Notes: generated by a model from the sequence alone, not told the origin. 64,000 nucleotides of DNA from Acidimicrobiia bacterium (GCA_026985095.1 JALSQW010000021.1:1-64000), one strand, 5' to 3'; positions 33,267 through 46,096 are shown, counted from the stretch's first letter. Program-made: numbers and translations.

Positions 33267-34433
33267 GTGAGACGCCGCGCCCTGTTCGTCGCCGTGTGCG
33301 CCTTCGGTCTGGTGGGAGTCACCGGTCCGGTGGCAGCGCTCGCCGCGTCCTCCACCGGCTCGCTTCCCGACGGCGAGACGCGACCGGTCATCGTGTCCGC
33401 CGCATTGGCCCCCCCCGGTCGCGACGACCGGATCCTCGAAGCCGCCCTCGAGGTCGATGCCTACGACAACGACGGCGTCGTCCGCTACGAGTACCGCTGG
33501 AACGCCGCGACCTTCGGGAGCATCCACAGCACCGATGCCCGGCACCCCACCGTCTCGTACCGGGACGTGTCCCCGTCGTCCCGGTACGCGCTCGAGGTGC
33601 GGGCCGTCGACACCGGAGGATGGAGATCGCCGTGGACCACCGCGTGGCTCGGAACCACCCCGCCGCCTCCGCAGGTCATCGTGATGGGAGACTCGGTCGC
33701 GTCCGGGTACTCGAAGCGGTGGTTCACCGGGAGGGCGACCTGCCGCGACGACGCGTTGTCGTACGGAGCGACGCTGCGGTCGGCGCTCGCCGACACCCTC
33801 CCGGCGCGTTGGGCACCGCGGTACACCAACATCGCCTGGCCCGGCGCCGATCTCCGTGCCGTCATAGCCGGCGGCGCCGACGCGTGCGGGGACCGCCACC
33901 CGAGCCAGGTCGAAGCCGCCAGGGACCTCGCGGATCCGTCGACGTGGAACGTCATCGTCGTGACCGCGGGGATCAACTCGACCAACTGGGTCGACGTCGT
34001 CGCCGGGTTGACGAGGGACACCGCCGTGTCGATCACGGATCGGGGCGACGCCGCCGCATGCCGGCGGGCAGTCGGAGAGCGATGGGACCTCGATCGTCGT
34101 CGCGCCGGCATCATCGGGAACGTCGAAGCGGTCGTCGACGGGCTGGCCGAGACCAACGCCGACGTGTTCTGGACCGGGTACTACGGGATCGATCGCACCC
34201 GACTCGCCCCGGCGTGGATGCCGATCGGCGCAGAGTGCGTCCAAGAGATGGCGCTGGCGCTGGACGATCTCCATCGGACGCTTCGACGCGGCGTCGCCGG
34301 CCGGGCGACCTGGGTCGAGGTCGACGTGGCGACCGTGTCGACCCAGCCGTGGGCCGGCTGGCCTCATCCCGACGCCGATGGCCATCGAACCCTCGGGACC
34401 ATCATCGCCCGGGCCGTCGCCGGCCGCGTCTGA
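33267..34433 (+). CDS. Secreted SGNH/GDSL-type hydrolase
   Basis: A 388-residue exported protein. The signal peptide (FVAVCAFGLVGVTGPVAALAA) is followed by a fibronectin-III-like domain of about 90 residues (LEVDAYDNDGVVRYEYRW to WRSPWTTAW). An SGNH hydrolase domain then shows VIVMGDSVASGYSKRW (Ser), AGINSTNWVD (block III Asn) and WPHPDADGHRTLG (Asp/His). Conserved cysteines (TCRDDA, ACGDRH, ACRRA, ECVQE) suit disulphides. It is probably an extracellular esterase or lipase; the substrate is unknown. Confidence 0.84.
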   Translation: MRRRALFVAVCAFGLVGVTGPVAALAASSTGSLPDGETRPVIVSAALAPPGRDDRILEAALEVDAYDNDGVVRYEYRWNAATFGSIHSTDARHPTVSYRDVSPSSRYALEVRAVDTGGWRSPWTTAWLGTTPPPPQVIVMGDSVASGYSKRWFTGRATCRDDALSYGATLRSALADTLPARWAPRYTNIAWPGADLRAVIAGGADACGDRHPSQVEAARDLADPSTWNVIVVTAGINSTNWVDVVAGLTRDTAVSITDRGDAAACRRAVGERWDLDRRRAGIIGNVEAVVDGLAETNADVFWTGYYGIDRTRLAPAWMPIGAECVQEMALALDDLHRTLRRGVAGRATWVEVDVATVSTQPWAGWPHPDADGHRTLGTIIARAVAGRV

Positions 34434-34442
34434 GCGGCCGCT

Positions 34443-34457
34443 CCGCCCGAGGGGCGG
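34443..34457. terminator. Small hairpin between converging genes
   Basis: CCGCCC and GGGCGG form a 6-bp stem around GAG between the GDSL hydrolase stop and the convergent membrane protein stop. The stem is short, so it is only a possible terminator. Confidence 0.35.
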
Positions 34458-35153
34458 TCACGTCGCCGCCGGCCGCTGCGCTCGGAGCGCCCGATAGATG
34501 TAGAGGATGAGCATCGGCTGGATGACGAGCACGACCGCCGAGGCGATCACCTGATAGACGAAGCTCGCGATGCCGCCCAGCGCCGCTCCGGGAGCGCCGA
34601 GCGCGGCGTTGAAGATGCTGAAGATGATGAGGATCCCGAAGATCGGCCACCACGAGCCCTTCACCAGACGGAAGGACTCCTGGAACGCATCGACGGCGCC
34701 GCGCTCCTCGAGGAAGAGGATGGCGATCGACGGGGCGAGGCTGACCGCGACCCAGATGCCGGGAAGGATCAGCAGCAAGAAACCGACGAACACCGCCAGT
34801 GTCGACAACAGCACCAGCCCGACCAGCGACCAGATCCGCGCCATCGTGACCTCGAAGGCATGGTTGACGTCGGGTGTGCCGCGCTCGTCGGCTTCCGCGA
34901 CGAGGTTGAACATCACCGCCGAGATGATGAGGCTGATGGCGAAGGCGAGGAGCGAGCCGAACAGGAGCCGAGTCGCCACCGCGCCGACGTCGATGGAACC
35001 CGGCGGCGCGGTGGGGTCGATGTTCGGAACGACCGCTCGCAGCAGCACCGACACCAGGGCATCGAGGAACCCGAGGGCGATGGCCACCGGCGCCAGTGCC
35101 CGCCAATACCGGCCGATCGCCTCGACGGTGTTCTGCAGGACGGTCCCCACCAT
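34458..35153 (-). CDS. Multi-pass membrane protein, YciC/DUF975-like
   Basis: A 231-residue protein with about five to six helices. The segment LPGIWVAVSLAPSIAILFLE followed by AFQESFRLVKGSWW is characteristic of a loose group of integral membrane proteins (YciC, DUF975 and glycerophosphodiesterase membrane-domain relatives) with no known activity. The ATG at 35153 has GAGGAGAG upstream. It is 59 bp from the beta-propeller gene, same strand. Confidence 0.72.
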   Translation of the reverse strand: MVGTVLQNTVEAIGRYWRALAPVAIALGFLDALVSVLLRAVVPNIDPTAPPGSIDVGAVATRLLFGSLLAFAISLIISAVMFNLVAEADERGTPDVNHAFEVTMARIWSLVGLVLLSTLAVFVGFLLLILPGIWVAVSLAPSIAILFLEERGAVDAFQESFRLVKGSWWPIFGILIIFSIFNAALGAPGAALGGIASFVYQVIASAVVLVIQPMLILYIYRALRAQRPAAT

Positions 35154-35212
35154 GGTGCACTCCTCTCCTCGTTGCCCCCGACTCTACGAGGTCGGCCGCG
35201 GCGGGGAGCTGC

Positions 35213-37252
35213 TCACGACGTGAACGGCACCCAGGCGAGGTCGTCGTAGCTGCCCAGATCCGACACGAGAACGCCGGCATCCGAGACGGTGAAGAGTCGA
35301 TCGTCGATCACGAGCGAACGGACGATCGGCGCCGACCAGGCCGTGCACCCGGGACAGTCGGATCTCGCCGTCGACGGGTGCCGGATCTCCCCGACCTGGA
35401 CGACCCGATCCGAGGTGGCTCGAACCACGACCGCGCCCGAGAAGAGGTCCTCCTTCCCGGTGCGTTCGTCCCACGACCAGCGTTGGAGGGGAAGGACCGC
35501 CACGCCCTCGGGCGGCCACCACAGGAAGGCCCGATGATCCCACTCGACGTCCGAGTACGCCTCGTCGACGGTGAGCTTGGCGAGGCGTCGGGGCCGGGAA
35601 GGGTCCGACACGTCGAACACCGCCACCTGCGTCCCCAGCACGCGGCCGCGGTCGGTGGCATCCTGGCCGACGCCGAGGAGCAGGTCGTCGCCGATCGGAT
35701 GCAGGTACGCCGAGTAGCCGGTGATCTTCAACTCCCCGGCCACCCGCGGGTCGGTCGGGTCGGACAGGTCGACCACGTAGAGGGGATCGACCTGCCGGAA
35801 CGTGACCACGTAGCCGCGGTCCGCGATGAAGCGGACCGCGTACACCCGCTCGCCCTCGCCGAGGCCGTCGACCGAGCCGACCTGGACGAGTCGGTCGCCG
35901 AGGCGCCGGAGCGTCACCACCGAGGTGTCGGGCACCTCCGACGATCCCCACCACGGGTTCTCGTCGGTCACCACCACCCGCAAGGTGGCGTCGTACTCGT
36001 CCATGGACCACTGCGACAGCAACGTGCCGTCGACCTCGCCGGAGGCGACGTAGCGGGCGATGTCGGGGTCGGTGATGTCGAACATGTGGATCTGGGTGGT
36101 GAGCCCGTCGGATCCGAGTCCCTCGCCGCCGGCTGGCGCGTGTGGCCACGCCATCCACGGTGCCGTCGCCACGTACAGCGAGGCGTTGGACGCATAGACG
36201 GTCTGGCCCTCGGCGAGGAGGCCGATGCCGCGTCCCGGCTCGAGGCCGGTCGCCAGATCGATCGTGAGCACCGTCAACATCGACAACCCGGAGAACTCGG
36301 CGGGCTGTCCGACCTGGTCGCATCCCAGGAGCGGGCCTTCCGACGTCGTTCGGGCCTGATGGTCCTCGAGCACGAACCAGGGGACCCAGTTCTCCAACGT
36401 GGAGCGCTCCACGATGCGTCGGTTCTCCGCGGCAGCCTCACGTTCGGCGCGGATGCCGCCGCCTTCGGGGAAGACCCACGCGAACCCCGTCGGTTCGGAT
36501 CGGACGACGAGCCGGACACGACCGTCGGACATCCGGGACGACAGGATCGTGCCGTCCATCGTCAACGTCCGCACCGGCACCATCGTCGCGGGATCCGACA
36601 CGTCCACCTCGGTCAGCACGGTCCGGGGGGAAGGCCCCGGGACGATGCCGCCGTCGACGAGCCCACCTTCGGCCAACGGTTCGATGCCGTAGCCGTCCAT
36701 CGAGGTCATCACGAGGAGCCGGTCGCCGGCGAGGAACAGCTCCTGGCCCCATCCGTCCAGGGGCAGCGAAGCGACGACCCGCGGGGTGGCTCCGGCGTCG
36801 ATCCGGTACAGGCGGCCCTGAGCGACCGCGAAGATCCGCTTCCCGTCGGTCTTGACGAGGTCGGGCTCGTCGACGCCGGTCACCTGCACGTTGGTCGCCG
36901 AATAGTCGACCCCCGCCACCCCGGCGGCCGTCGTCGTCGGGACGCCGCCGTCGAGCCGTCTGCCGGCGTCGCCTTCGGCGAACACGACATCGGGCGGGAA
37001 GGGTCCGCCGCCGTAGCCTTCCAGCCCGTAGGGTCCGACCCGCTCCAGGGCATGGCCCTTCACGTAGCCGAGGAACGCGTCGCACGACTCGAACGCCTGC
37101 AGCACCGGCGCCGCGAAGATCGCCGGACCCGCCGGGCCTCCCGCCGCACCGACTCGACGCGCCGGCGTGGTCGGCTCCGGCCCAGGCACCGTCGTGCACG
37201 CCGCCGCCACGACAGCGAGCGCAGCCACCAGGAGGATCGTCGTTCGTCGCAT
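35213..37252 (-). CDS. Secreted beta-propeller-domain lipoprotein
   Basis: A 679-residue exported protein of the bacterial beta-propeller domain family (PF09826 type). Signal peptide TTILLVAALAVVAAAC gives a lipobox AAAC. The hallmark YSATNVQVTGVDEPDLVKTD is followed by a series of blade strands: GKRIFAVAQGRLYRID, TEVDVSDPATM, MFDITDPDIARYV, VVDLSDPTDPRVAGELK and VFDVSDPSRPRRLAKL. Late cysteines in RSDCPGCTAW may bind metal or pair. The function of the family is unknown. ATG 37252 follows a strong GGAGAGGAG; the 999-residue track ORF is an antisense extension. Confidence 0.88.
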   Translation of the reverse strand: MRRTTILLVAALAVVAAACTTVPGPEPTTPARRVGAAGGPAGPAIFAAPVLQAFESCDAFLGYVKGHALERVGPYGLEGYGGGPFPPDVVFAEGDAGRRLDGGVPTTTAAGVAGVDYSATNVQVTGVDEPDLVKTDGKRIFAVAQGRLYRIDAGATPRVVASLPLDGWGQELFLAGDRLLVMTSMDGYGIEPLAEGGLVDGGIVPGPSPRTVLTEVDVSDPATMVPVRTLTMDGTILSSRMSDGRVRLVVRSEPTGFAWVFPEGGGIRAEREAAAENRRIVERSTLENWVPWFVLEDHQARTTSEGPLLGCDQVGQPAEFSGLSMLTVLTIDLATGLEPGRGIGLLAEGQTVYASNASLYVATAPWMAWPHAPAGGEGLGSDGLTTQIHMFDITDPDIARYVASGEVDGTLLSQWSMDEYDATLRVVVTDENPWWGSSEVPDTSVVTLRRLGDRLVQVGSVDGLGEGERVYAVRFIADRGYVVTFRQVDPLYVVDLSDPTDPRVAGELKITGYSAYLHPIGDDLLLGVGQDATDRGRVLGTQVAVFDVSDPSRPRRLAKLTVDEAYSDVEWDHRAFLWWPPEGVAVLPLQRWSWDERTGKEDLFSGAVVVRATSDRVVQVGEIRHPSTARSDCPGCTAWSAPIVRSLVIDDRLFTVSDAGVLVSDLGSYDDLAWVPFTS

Positions 37253-37332
37253 CGCTGGCTCCTCTCCGTCCGTTCGTTCCCCGGTGGGACGGTGGCCGGC
37301 GTGTCCTCGGTTCCCGGTGATCGACTTCCCGG

Positions 37333-37893
37333 TCATCGACCCCCGTGCGGGCGGAGCTCGGCCCAGCGGCCCTGCGACATGCGGTACAGGACGTGACGGC
37401 GATGTGGGTGACCGATCATGACCCGAGGGTGATCGAAGTCGTCTGCCGGGTCGTGGGTCATGCCGAGGCGCTCCATCACCGCCACCGATCGCACGTTGGC
37501 GGGGATCGTGAAGGACACGACCTCGGTGAGGCCGACCCGGCCGAACGCGTCGTCGAGGGCGGCGGTGGCCGCCTCCGTGGCGTACCCGCGACCCCACGCG
37601 TCCCTGGCCAACCGCCAGCCGACCTCGACGGCGGGGGCGAACGGGGCGGTGAACCGGACCCGGTTGAGCCCAACGAACCCGACGAACCGGCCCGCGGCCT
37701 CGACCGCCCACAGGCCGAACCCGTCCCGGGCGAAGGCTCGTTCGATGGCGGCGGCGAACCCCTCGGACTCGGCCCGGGTGAGCGGCGCGGTGAAGTGCTC
37801 CATCACCTCGGGGTCGGCGTTCATCGCGGCGAAGGGCTCGCGGTCGGCATCGGCGAAGCGACGCAGGACGAGCCGGTCGGTGACGAGCTGCAT
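37333..37893 (-). CDS. GNAT acetyltransferase, RimJ/RimL type
   Basis: A 186-residue N-acetyltransferase. It starts LVTDRLVLRRFADADREPF, has EVGWRLARDAWGRGYATEAA (acetyl-CoA pyrophosphate loop R-x-x-G-x-G/A), VVSFTIPANVRSVAVMERLGM and the end RHVLYRMSQGRW. This layout is that of RimJ/RimL-like enzymes that acetylate ribosomal protein N termini or small amines; the substrate is unknown. ATG 37893 is preferred to 37935, because the extra 14 residues are atypical. It is divergent from the rhodanese gene. Confidence 0.88.
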   Translation of the reverse strand: MQLVTDRLVLRRFADADREPFAAMNADPEVMEHFTAPLTRAESEGFAAAIERAFARDGFGLWAVEAAGRFVGFVGLNRVRFTAPFAPAVEVGWRLARDAWGRGYATEAATAALDDAFGRVGLTEVVSFTIPANVRSVAVMERLGMTHDPADDFDHPRVMIGHPHRRHVLYRMSQGRWAELRPHGGR

Positions 37894-37952
37894 GTGCGCA
37901 TGGTCGCACGTCGTGTTCGCGTAGGGTGGCACCATCGTCGAAGGGAGGACCC

Positions 37953-38372
37953 ATGACCGCCGAGAGACCGTCGATCGTCACCCAAGTCGCTCCGGCGGAC
38001 CCGGACGAGGCACTGGCGCACTTCTCGGCACTGCTGCGCCTCGAGACGGACTGCTGGGACGTCCACGAGGCGATGGGTGACGCATCGCAGGATTTCGTCC
38101 TCCTCGACGTCCGGGGACCCGAACCCTTCGCCGCCGAGCACATCCCCGGAGCGACGAACCTCCCGCACGGCCGGATCGTGGAACGGAACCTGGCGCCGTA
38201 TCCCGACGACACCGTGTTCGTCGTCTACTGCGCGGGTCCTCACTGCAACGCCGCCGACAAGGCCGCGGTCCGTCTCGCCCGGCTCGGGCGGGCCGTCAAG
38301 AAGATGATCGGCGGAGTGGAAGGTTGGCGCGACGAAGGCTTCGACCTAGTGGCAGGGAGCCCACTGGGTTGA
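37953..38372 (+). CDS. Rhodanese-like sulfurtransferase
   Basis: A 139-residue single rhodanese domain. FVLLDVRGPEPFAAEHIPGA is the CH2A box, and the active-site loop VVYCAGPHCNAADKAAVRLA holds the catalytic Cys (YCAGPHC). VKKMIGGVEGWRDEGF is the final helix region. An N-terminal helical segment of about 40 residues precedes it. The protein may move sulfane sulfur; the partner is unknown. ATG 37953 has GAAGGGAGG upstream. Confidence 0.9.
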   Translation: MTAERPSIVTQVAPADPDEALAHFSALLRLETDCWDVHEAMGDASQDFVLLDVRGPEPFAAEHIPGATNLPHGRIVERNLAPYPDDTVFVVYCAGPHCNAADKAAVRLARLGRAVKKMIGGVEGWRDEGFDLVAGSPLG

Positions 38373-38381
38373 CACCCGGGA

Positions 38382-39020
38382 TCAACCCGGCGGGGACTCC
38401 AGGCGCTCTCCGGCTTCGATGGCGATGTCCAGGTGGTTGTCGGCCGGAGCCAGCGGACACGACCATCGCGGATCGTGGACGCAGGACGGGTGGTAGGCGT
38501 AGTTGAAGTCGAGAACGATCGCCGTGCCCTCGTGGCCGAGGTCGGCGCCCTTGATGGTGTCCAGCAGGTAGCGCCCGCCCCCGTAGGTGGTCGCTCCGGC
38601 CGTCGCGTCCCGGAACGGAACGAACACGCCCCCGCCATAGACGTCGATCCAGAACACCGACAAGGTGACGTTGCCCGGCGGCGGAAGCCGCACCTGGCCG
38701 AAGCGGACGAGCGGGGTCTCTCCTGTCGCCGAATGGGCCGCCCCGATGCGTCGGGTCTCGACCGGCTCGACCTCCGCGGTCATCCGCCAGGCCGGATCGT
38801 ACGGGAAGAACGGCAGCGAGGAGAACGCTTCCCGGGTCGTAGGGTCCACGGGAGACTGGGGATGGGTGGCGAAGAGCAGATCCCGCCGGGTGCGCCACCG
38901 TCGCCACGGTCCTTCGCCTGGGCCACCTGCGCGGGCCTCGCGGTACAGGTCCGCGACCCGCCGCCGGAAGTCCCACAACGACAAGGTGGCGGCGGGATCT
39001 GCGGCCGCCGGAGCGGTCAT
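38382..39020 (-). CDS. DUF1684 family protein
   Basis: A 212-residue DUF1684 protein. It begins LWDFRRRVADLYREAR, has LLFATHPQSPVDPTTREAF and FFPYDPAWRMTAEVEPV, and ends with the family signature YGGGRYLLDTIKGADLG to AYHPSCVHDPRWSCPLAP, then NHLDIAIEAGE. The conserved Cys and Asp in the last block may form an active site, but no activity is known to me. ATG 39020 overlaps the MBL-fold gene by 4 bp. Confidence 0.87.
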   Translation of the reverse strand: MTAPAAADPAATLSLWDFRRRVADLYREARAGGPGEGPWRRWRTRRDLLFATHPQSPVDPTTREAFSSLPFFPYDPAWRMTAEVEPVETRRIGAAHSATGETPLVRFGQVRLPPPGNVTLSVFWIDVYGGGVFVPFRDATAGATTYGGGRYLLDTIKGADLGHEGTAIVLDFNYAYHPSCVHDPRWSCPLAPADNHLDIAIEAGERLESPPG

Positions 39021-39742
39021 CGGATCCCCACCCGACGGGCGTGAGCGAGCGCCTCGGCCACCGTCCCCGTCCAGGCACGTCCGTGACCGGGGAGGAGGAC
39101 GTCGGCGGTGATCCCGTCGAGTCGGTCGAGGGACGCCAGCGCTCGTCGGGAGTCGTCGTTGGCGAACGAGGGAGGGATCACTGGGCCTTCGGCGCCGGTG
39201 GCGATGTCGACGGTGGCGAGCACGTCGCCGACGAACAGGGCACCGCGCGACTCGCTCAGGAGCGCGCAGCTCCCCGGCGTGTGCCCGGGGGCGTGGATGA
39301 CCCGGGGACGGCCGGGGAGGTCCAGGCGCTCCCCGTCGGCGAACGTCGATACCTCGGTCACCGGCGGCGTCGAGAGCACCCCTTCGAGCGCCGCTTGCAC
39401 CAGCGTGCGCACCACCGTCGGGCGCCAGATCGGGAGACGCCACTCGGGCCGCCATCGGCGCTCTCCGGTGGCGACGGCCACATCGGAGGCGTGGATCCGC
39501 ACCGAGCAACCTGCCTCTCTCCGGAGCTGCTCGGCGATGCCGAGATGGTCCGGATGCGCATGGGTGACCAGCACCGCCTCGACGTCGACGAGTCCCCATC
39601 CCCTCTCGGCCAGGAACCGGGTGAACGCCGGCCACGAGCGTGGCGTCGCGGCGTCGATGACGGTCAGTTTCCCGCCCTCGGCGAGCACGTACATGCCGAC
39701 GAAGTCCTGTCCCAGCCGATAGACACCCTCGACGATCTGCAC
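39017..39742 (-). CDS. Metallo-beta-lactamase fold hydrolase
   Basis: A 241-residue MBL-fold protein. Metal ligands are in LVTHAHPDHLG (HxHxDH), VIHAPGHTPGSCA, GALFVGDVLATV and LLPGHGRAW. These fit a two-metal hydrolase such as glyoxalase II-like or lactonase-like enzymes; the substrate is unknown. GTG 39742 is preferred to 39766 because GAGGAGG lies at a good distance upstream. It is the first gene of a pair with DUF1684. Confidence 0.88.
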   Translation of the reverse strand: MQIVEGVYRLGQDFVGMYVLAEGGKLTVIDAATPRSWPAFTRFLAERGWGLVDVEAVLVTHAHPDHLGIAEQLRREAGCSVRIHASDVAVATGERRWRPEWRLPIWRPTVVRTLVQAALEGVLSTPPVTEVSTFADGERLDLPGRPRVIHAPGHTPGSCALLSESRGALFVGDVLATVDIATGAEGPVIPPSFANDDSRRALASLDRLDGITADVLLPGHGRAWTGTVAEALAHARRVGIR

Positions 39743-39800
39743 GTCGCCTCCTCGCGAGACGAGCATCCTATCGACGCCGTCGGCTGCACCCGACGGCCCG

Positions 39801-41105
39801 TCAGTCTGAGGTCAGGTGGGTTCCGTCGAGCCGATCGAAGACGACGCCGACGTTCCGCAGGAACCGTTCCGGCGCGAAGCACGCCCGGAGTTCGTCGATC
39901 GGCAGATCCATGTCCGGGTCGGCCGCCAGATGGTCGAGCAGCGTTCCCCCTTCGTCCCACGTGCGCATGGCGTTGCGCTGCACGATCCGGTAGGCCTCGT
40001 CTCGGGAATGACCCGCCTCGATCAACGCCAGCAGGACCGCCTGGGAGTAGACGAGTCCGCGGGTGGCCGCCAGGTTCGCTCGCATCCGGTCGGTGTCCAC
40101 CACCAGCCCGTCGACGATCCTCGTCATGCGCACCAGCCCGAAATCGAGCAGTCCCGTCGCGTCGGGAAGGACGATGCGCTCCACCGACGAATGGGAGATG
40201 TCCCGCTCGTGCCACAACGCGACGTCCTCGTAGCCGGCGACGGCGTAGCCGCGGAGGACCCGCGCCAAACCGGTGACGTTCTCCGACCCGATCGGGTTGC
40301 GCTTGTGGGGCATCGCCGAGGACCCCTTCTGCCCGCTCCGGAACGGTTCCCGGACCTCGCCGACCTCGGAGCGCTGCAGGTGGCGGATCTCGACGGCGAT
40401 CCGCTCGAGGGACGCGCCCGTCAGCGCCACGGCGGACAGCAACTCGGCGTGACGGTCGCGCATGACGATCTGCGACGACGCCGGCTCGGGTCGTAGCCCG
40501 AGCCGTTCGAGGACGTAGGCCTCGATCGCGGGGGGCGTGTGGGCGTAGGTGCCCACCGCGCCCGAGATCTTCCCGACCGCCACACCATCGCGGGCGTGGG
40601 TGAGTCGTTCGTGGTCGCGGGCCAGTTCGAACGCCCAGGTGGCGAGCTTCAGGCCGAACGACATCGGCTCGGCCCAGATGCCATGGGTGCGACCGACCAT
40701 GACCGTGTCCCGATGCTCACGGGCTCTGCGTTTCACCACGGCGAACAGCTCCGCCACCCGCAGTCGCAGGAGATCGACCGCCTCGGCCACGAGCACCCCG
40801 TTCGCGGTGTCCAGCACGTCGGAGGAGGTGAGCCCATAGTGGACCCACTCGCCGCCCGTCGCCACCGAGTCGGCGAGCAGGTCGACGAACGCGGCGACGT
40901 CGTGGTGGGTGATCGATTCGCGTCGCTTCCAGGCGTCGACGTCGACCTCAGGGGCCTCTCGAAGCGAAGCGGCGGCTTCCGCCGGAGCGACGCCTCGTTC
41001 GACCCAGGCCTCCAGGACGAGGGTCTCGACCTCCTTCCACACCGCGAGCTTGCGACGCTCGCCCCAGATGGCGGCCATCTCCGGCAGGGAGTACCGCTCG
41101 ATCAC
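39801..41105 (-). CDS. purB: Adenylosuccinate lyase
   Basis: A 434-residue lyase acting twice in purine synthesis (SAICAR to AICAR; adenylosuccinate to AMP). Start MIERYSLPEMAAIWGERRK, THGIWAEPMSFGLKLA (His region), the signature GSSAMPHKRNPIGSENV and RDISHSSVERIVLPDA are present. GTG 41105 overlaps the purE stop by 4 bp. Last gene of the purA-purD-purE-purB operon. Confidence 0.96.
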   Translation of the reverse strand: MIERYSLPEMAAIWGERRKLAVWKEVETLVLEAWVERGVAPAEAAASLREAPEVDVDAWKRRESITHHDVAAFVDLLADSVATGGEWVHYGLTSSDVLDTANGVLVAEAVDLLRLRVAELFAVVKRRAREHRDTVMVGRTHGIWAEPMSFGLKLATWAFELARDHERLTHARDGVAVGKISGAVGTYAHTPPAIEAYVLERLGLRPEPASSQIVMRDRHAELLSAVALTGASLERIAVEIRHLQRSEVGEVREPFRSGQKGSSAMPHKRNPIGSENVTGLARVLRGYAVAGYEDVALWHERDISHSSVERIVLPDATGLLDFGLVRMTRIVDGLVVDTDRMRANLAATRGLVYSQAVLLALIEAGHSRDEAYRIVQRNAMRTWDEGGTLLDHLAADPDMDLPIDELRACFAPERFLRNVGVVFDRLDGTHLTSD

Positions 41106-41553
41106 GCTCGCATCTCTCCCCGGTATGCGTCGAGCTTGGCGACGCACGCGTCGTCGGTGATCCCCAACATCGCGACCGCCAGGTAGGCTCCGTTCGCCGC
41201 CCCGTCGATGGCCACCGTCGCCACCGGGATACCCGTGGGCATCTGCACGGTGGCCAGGAGGGCATCCAGTCCGCCGAGGGCGCCGGCGTCGAGCGGTACC
41301 CCGACCACCGGGAGCGTCGTGTGCGCCGCCACGGCACCTGCGAGATGGGCCGCCTTGCCGGCGCCGCAGATGATCACCCCGAACCCCCGACTCCGGGCCT
41401 CCTTGGCGAAACGGACCACCTTGTCGGGATCACGATGCGCCGACATGACGTGGACCTCATGGGGGATGTCGAGGTCGATCAGCACCTCCACGGCCTTCTC
41501 CATCTTCGGCATGTCCTTGGCGCTGCCCATCAACACCGCGACCTTGCGATCCG

Positions 41554-41557
<4 letters not shown>
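41102..41557 (-). CDS. purE: 5-(carboxyamino)imidazole ribonucleotide mutase
   Basis: A 151-residue class I PurE that converts N5-CAIR to CAIR. VAVLMGSAKDMPKMEKA, VHVMSAHRDPDKVVRFA (catalytic His), VIICGAGKAAHLAGAVAAHT and PVVGVPLD are family blocks. Normally it works with PurK, which is not in the window. ATG 41557 follows AAGGAGGG and overlaps purD by 4 bp. Confidence 0.95.
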
Positions 41558-44769
<3,212 letters not shown>

Positions 44770-44815
44770 GCCGGCGCGCCGGCGCCCCGGGTCGTCGACG
44801 ACGCGCCGGATTCGC

Positions 44816-44845
44816 TTTACATCGGCGTCACATGCGGACTAGCTT
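44816..44845 (+). promoter_or_regulatory. Promoter of the Aap-type transporter operon
   Basis: -35 TTTACA (44816-44821), an 18-bp spacer and -10 TAGCTT (44840-44845), 86 bp before the ATG at 44932. The upstream 14-bp palindrome GCCGGCGCGCCGGC (44770-44783) touches the yjbQ stop and may end that transcript. Confidence 0.45.
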
Positions 44846-44931
44846 GCAGCTGTCTCCGGCTCGGACCGGGGACGTGGGCTCAACACCACGATCGATTCGT
44901 AACACGCAACGCTAAGGAGAGGGTTCAACCC

Positions 44932-46071
44932 ATGCTCAAGAAAATGGCGCTGCTCTTCGCCGTTCTCGCGCTCGTCGCTGCTGCCTGTGGAGGCGGCGGG
45001 GCCGGCACCGAGACCACGACCACGACCACCCAAGCCCCCGGAGGCGGCGGTGACACCAGTGGCGGTGGCGACACCGGTCAGGCGACCGGGGAGAGCACCC
45101 TTGACACCGTGATCGCTCGCGGCAAGCTCGTCTGCGGGGTCTCCGGCTCCGCCGTCGGCTTCTCGGAGACCGCGGCCGACGGTTCGACCACCGGTTTCGA
45201 CGCCGACTACTGCCGGGCCGTGGCTGCCGCCGTGCTCGGCGACGCTTCGGCCGTGGAGTACCGGGCGCTGACCGCCGCCGAGCGGTTCGAGGCGCTCAAG
45301 AACAACGAGGTCGACGTTCTGATCCGGAACACCACCTGGACCCAGAGCCGCGACACCGACATCGGCATGGACTTCGCGCCGACGACGTACTACGACGGCC
45401 AGCAGCTCATGGGCGATCCGTCCCGTCTGCCCGGCCTGACGCCCGACAGTGGCCTCGAGGCCATCGACGGCGCCACCGTGTGCACCAACGCCGGTACGAC
45501 CACCGAGAAGAACATCACCGAGGGCGCCAAGGTCGCCGGGGTGAACATCACCCTCGAGACGGTGGAGAACTTCCCCGAGGCGATGGAGAAGTTCAAGGCC
45601 GGCACGTGTGACATCGTCACCACCGACGGGTCGGGCCTCTTCGGCAACCGTGCCGCCGAGAAGAACGCCGGCACCCCCGGCGCGGAGAACTGGGTGATCT
45701 TCCCCCGTTCGCCGATCTCGAAGGAGCCCCTCGGGCCGGTCGTTCGCCAGAACGACTCGAAGTGGAAGGACGTCATCGACTGGGTCGTGTTCGCCACGTT
45801 CATCGCCGACGAGCACGGCGTGACGTCGGCCAACATCGACGACATGATGGAGTCCACTCCCGAACTGACCCGCCTGTTCGGCGGCGAGGGTGAGCTGCAG
45901 ACGGCCATGGGTCTGCCCGCCGACGCCTTCTACCAGGCGATCAAGCAGGTCGGGAACTACGGCGAGATCTTCGAGCGCAACCTGACCGGGCCTCTCGGTC
46001 TCGAGCGCGAAGGCTCGTTCAACATGCAGTGGTTCGACGGTGGCCTGATCTACGCACCGCCGGCCCGCTGA
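44932..46071 (+). CDS. aapJ: Polar amino acid ABC transporter substrate-binding lipoprotein (AapJ-like)
   Basis: A 379-residue periplasmic-type binding protein. MALLFAVLALVAAAC is a lipoprotein signal, followed by a Thr/Gly linker. The SBP_bac_3 fold shows LVCGVSGSAVGFSE, TTGFDADYCRAVAAAVLGD, EVDVLIRNTTWTQSRD and AGTCDIVTTDGSGLFG. Similarity to AapJ/BztA general L-amino acid binding proteins is clear, so glutamate/aspartate/glutamine or broad uptake is expected. AAGGAGAGG precedes the ATG. A strong hairpin follows the gene, consistent with higher expression than the permeases. Confidence 0.92.
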   Translation: MLKKMALLFAVLALVAAACGGGGAGTETTTTTTQAPGGGGDTSGGGDTGQATGESTLDTVIARGKLVCGVSGSAVGFSETAADGSTTGFDADYCRAVAAAVLGDASAVEYRALTAAERFEALKNNEVDVLIRNTTWTQSRDTDIGMDFAPTTYYDGQQLMGDPSRLPGLTPDSGLEAIDGATVCTNAGTTTEKNITEGAKVAGVNITLETVENFPEAMEKFKAGTCDIVTTDGSGLFGNRAAEKNAGTPGAENWVIFPRSPISKEPLGPVVRQNDSKWKDVIDWVVFATFIADEHGVTSANIDDMMESTPELTRLFGGEGELQTAMGLPADAFYQAIKQVGNYGEIFERNLTGPLGLEREGSFNMQWFDGGLIYAPPAR

Positions 46072-46096
46072 CCGGGAACCGACCGACGAGACGTCT

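Noticed and set aside
44770-44783. GCCGGCGCGCCGGC palindrome as a regulatory operator
   Set aside because: It touches the yjbQ stop and lies well upstream of the aap promoter, so it is more simply a 3'-end hairpin.
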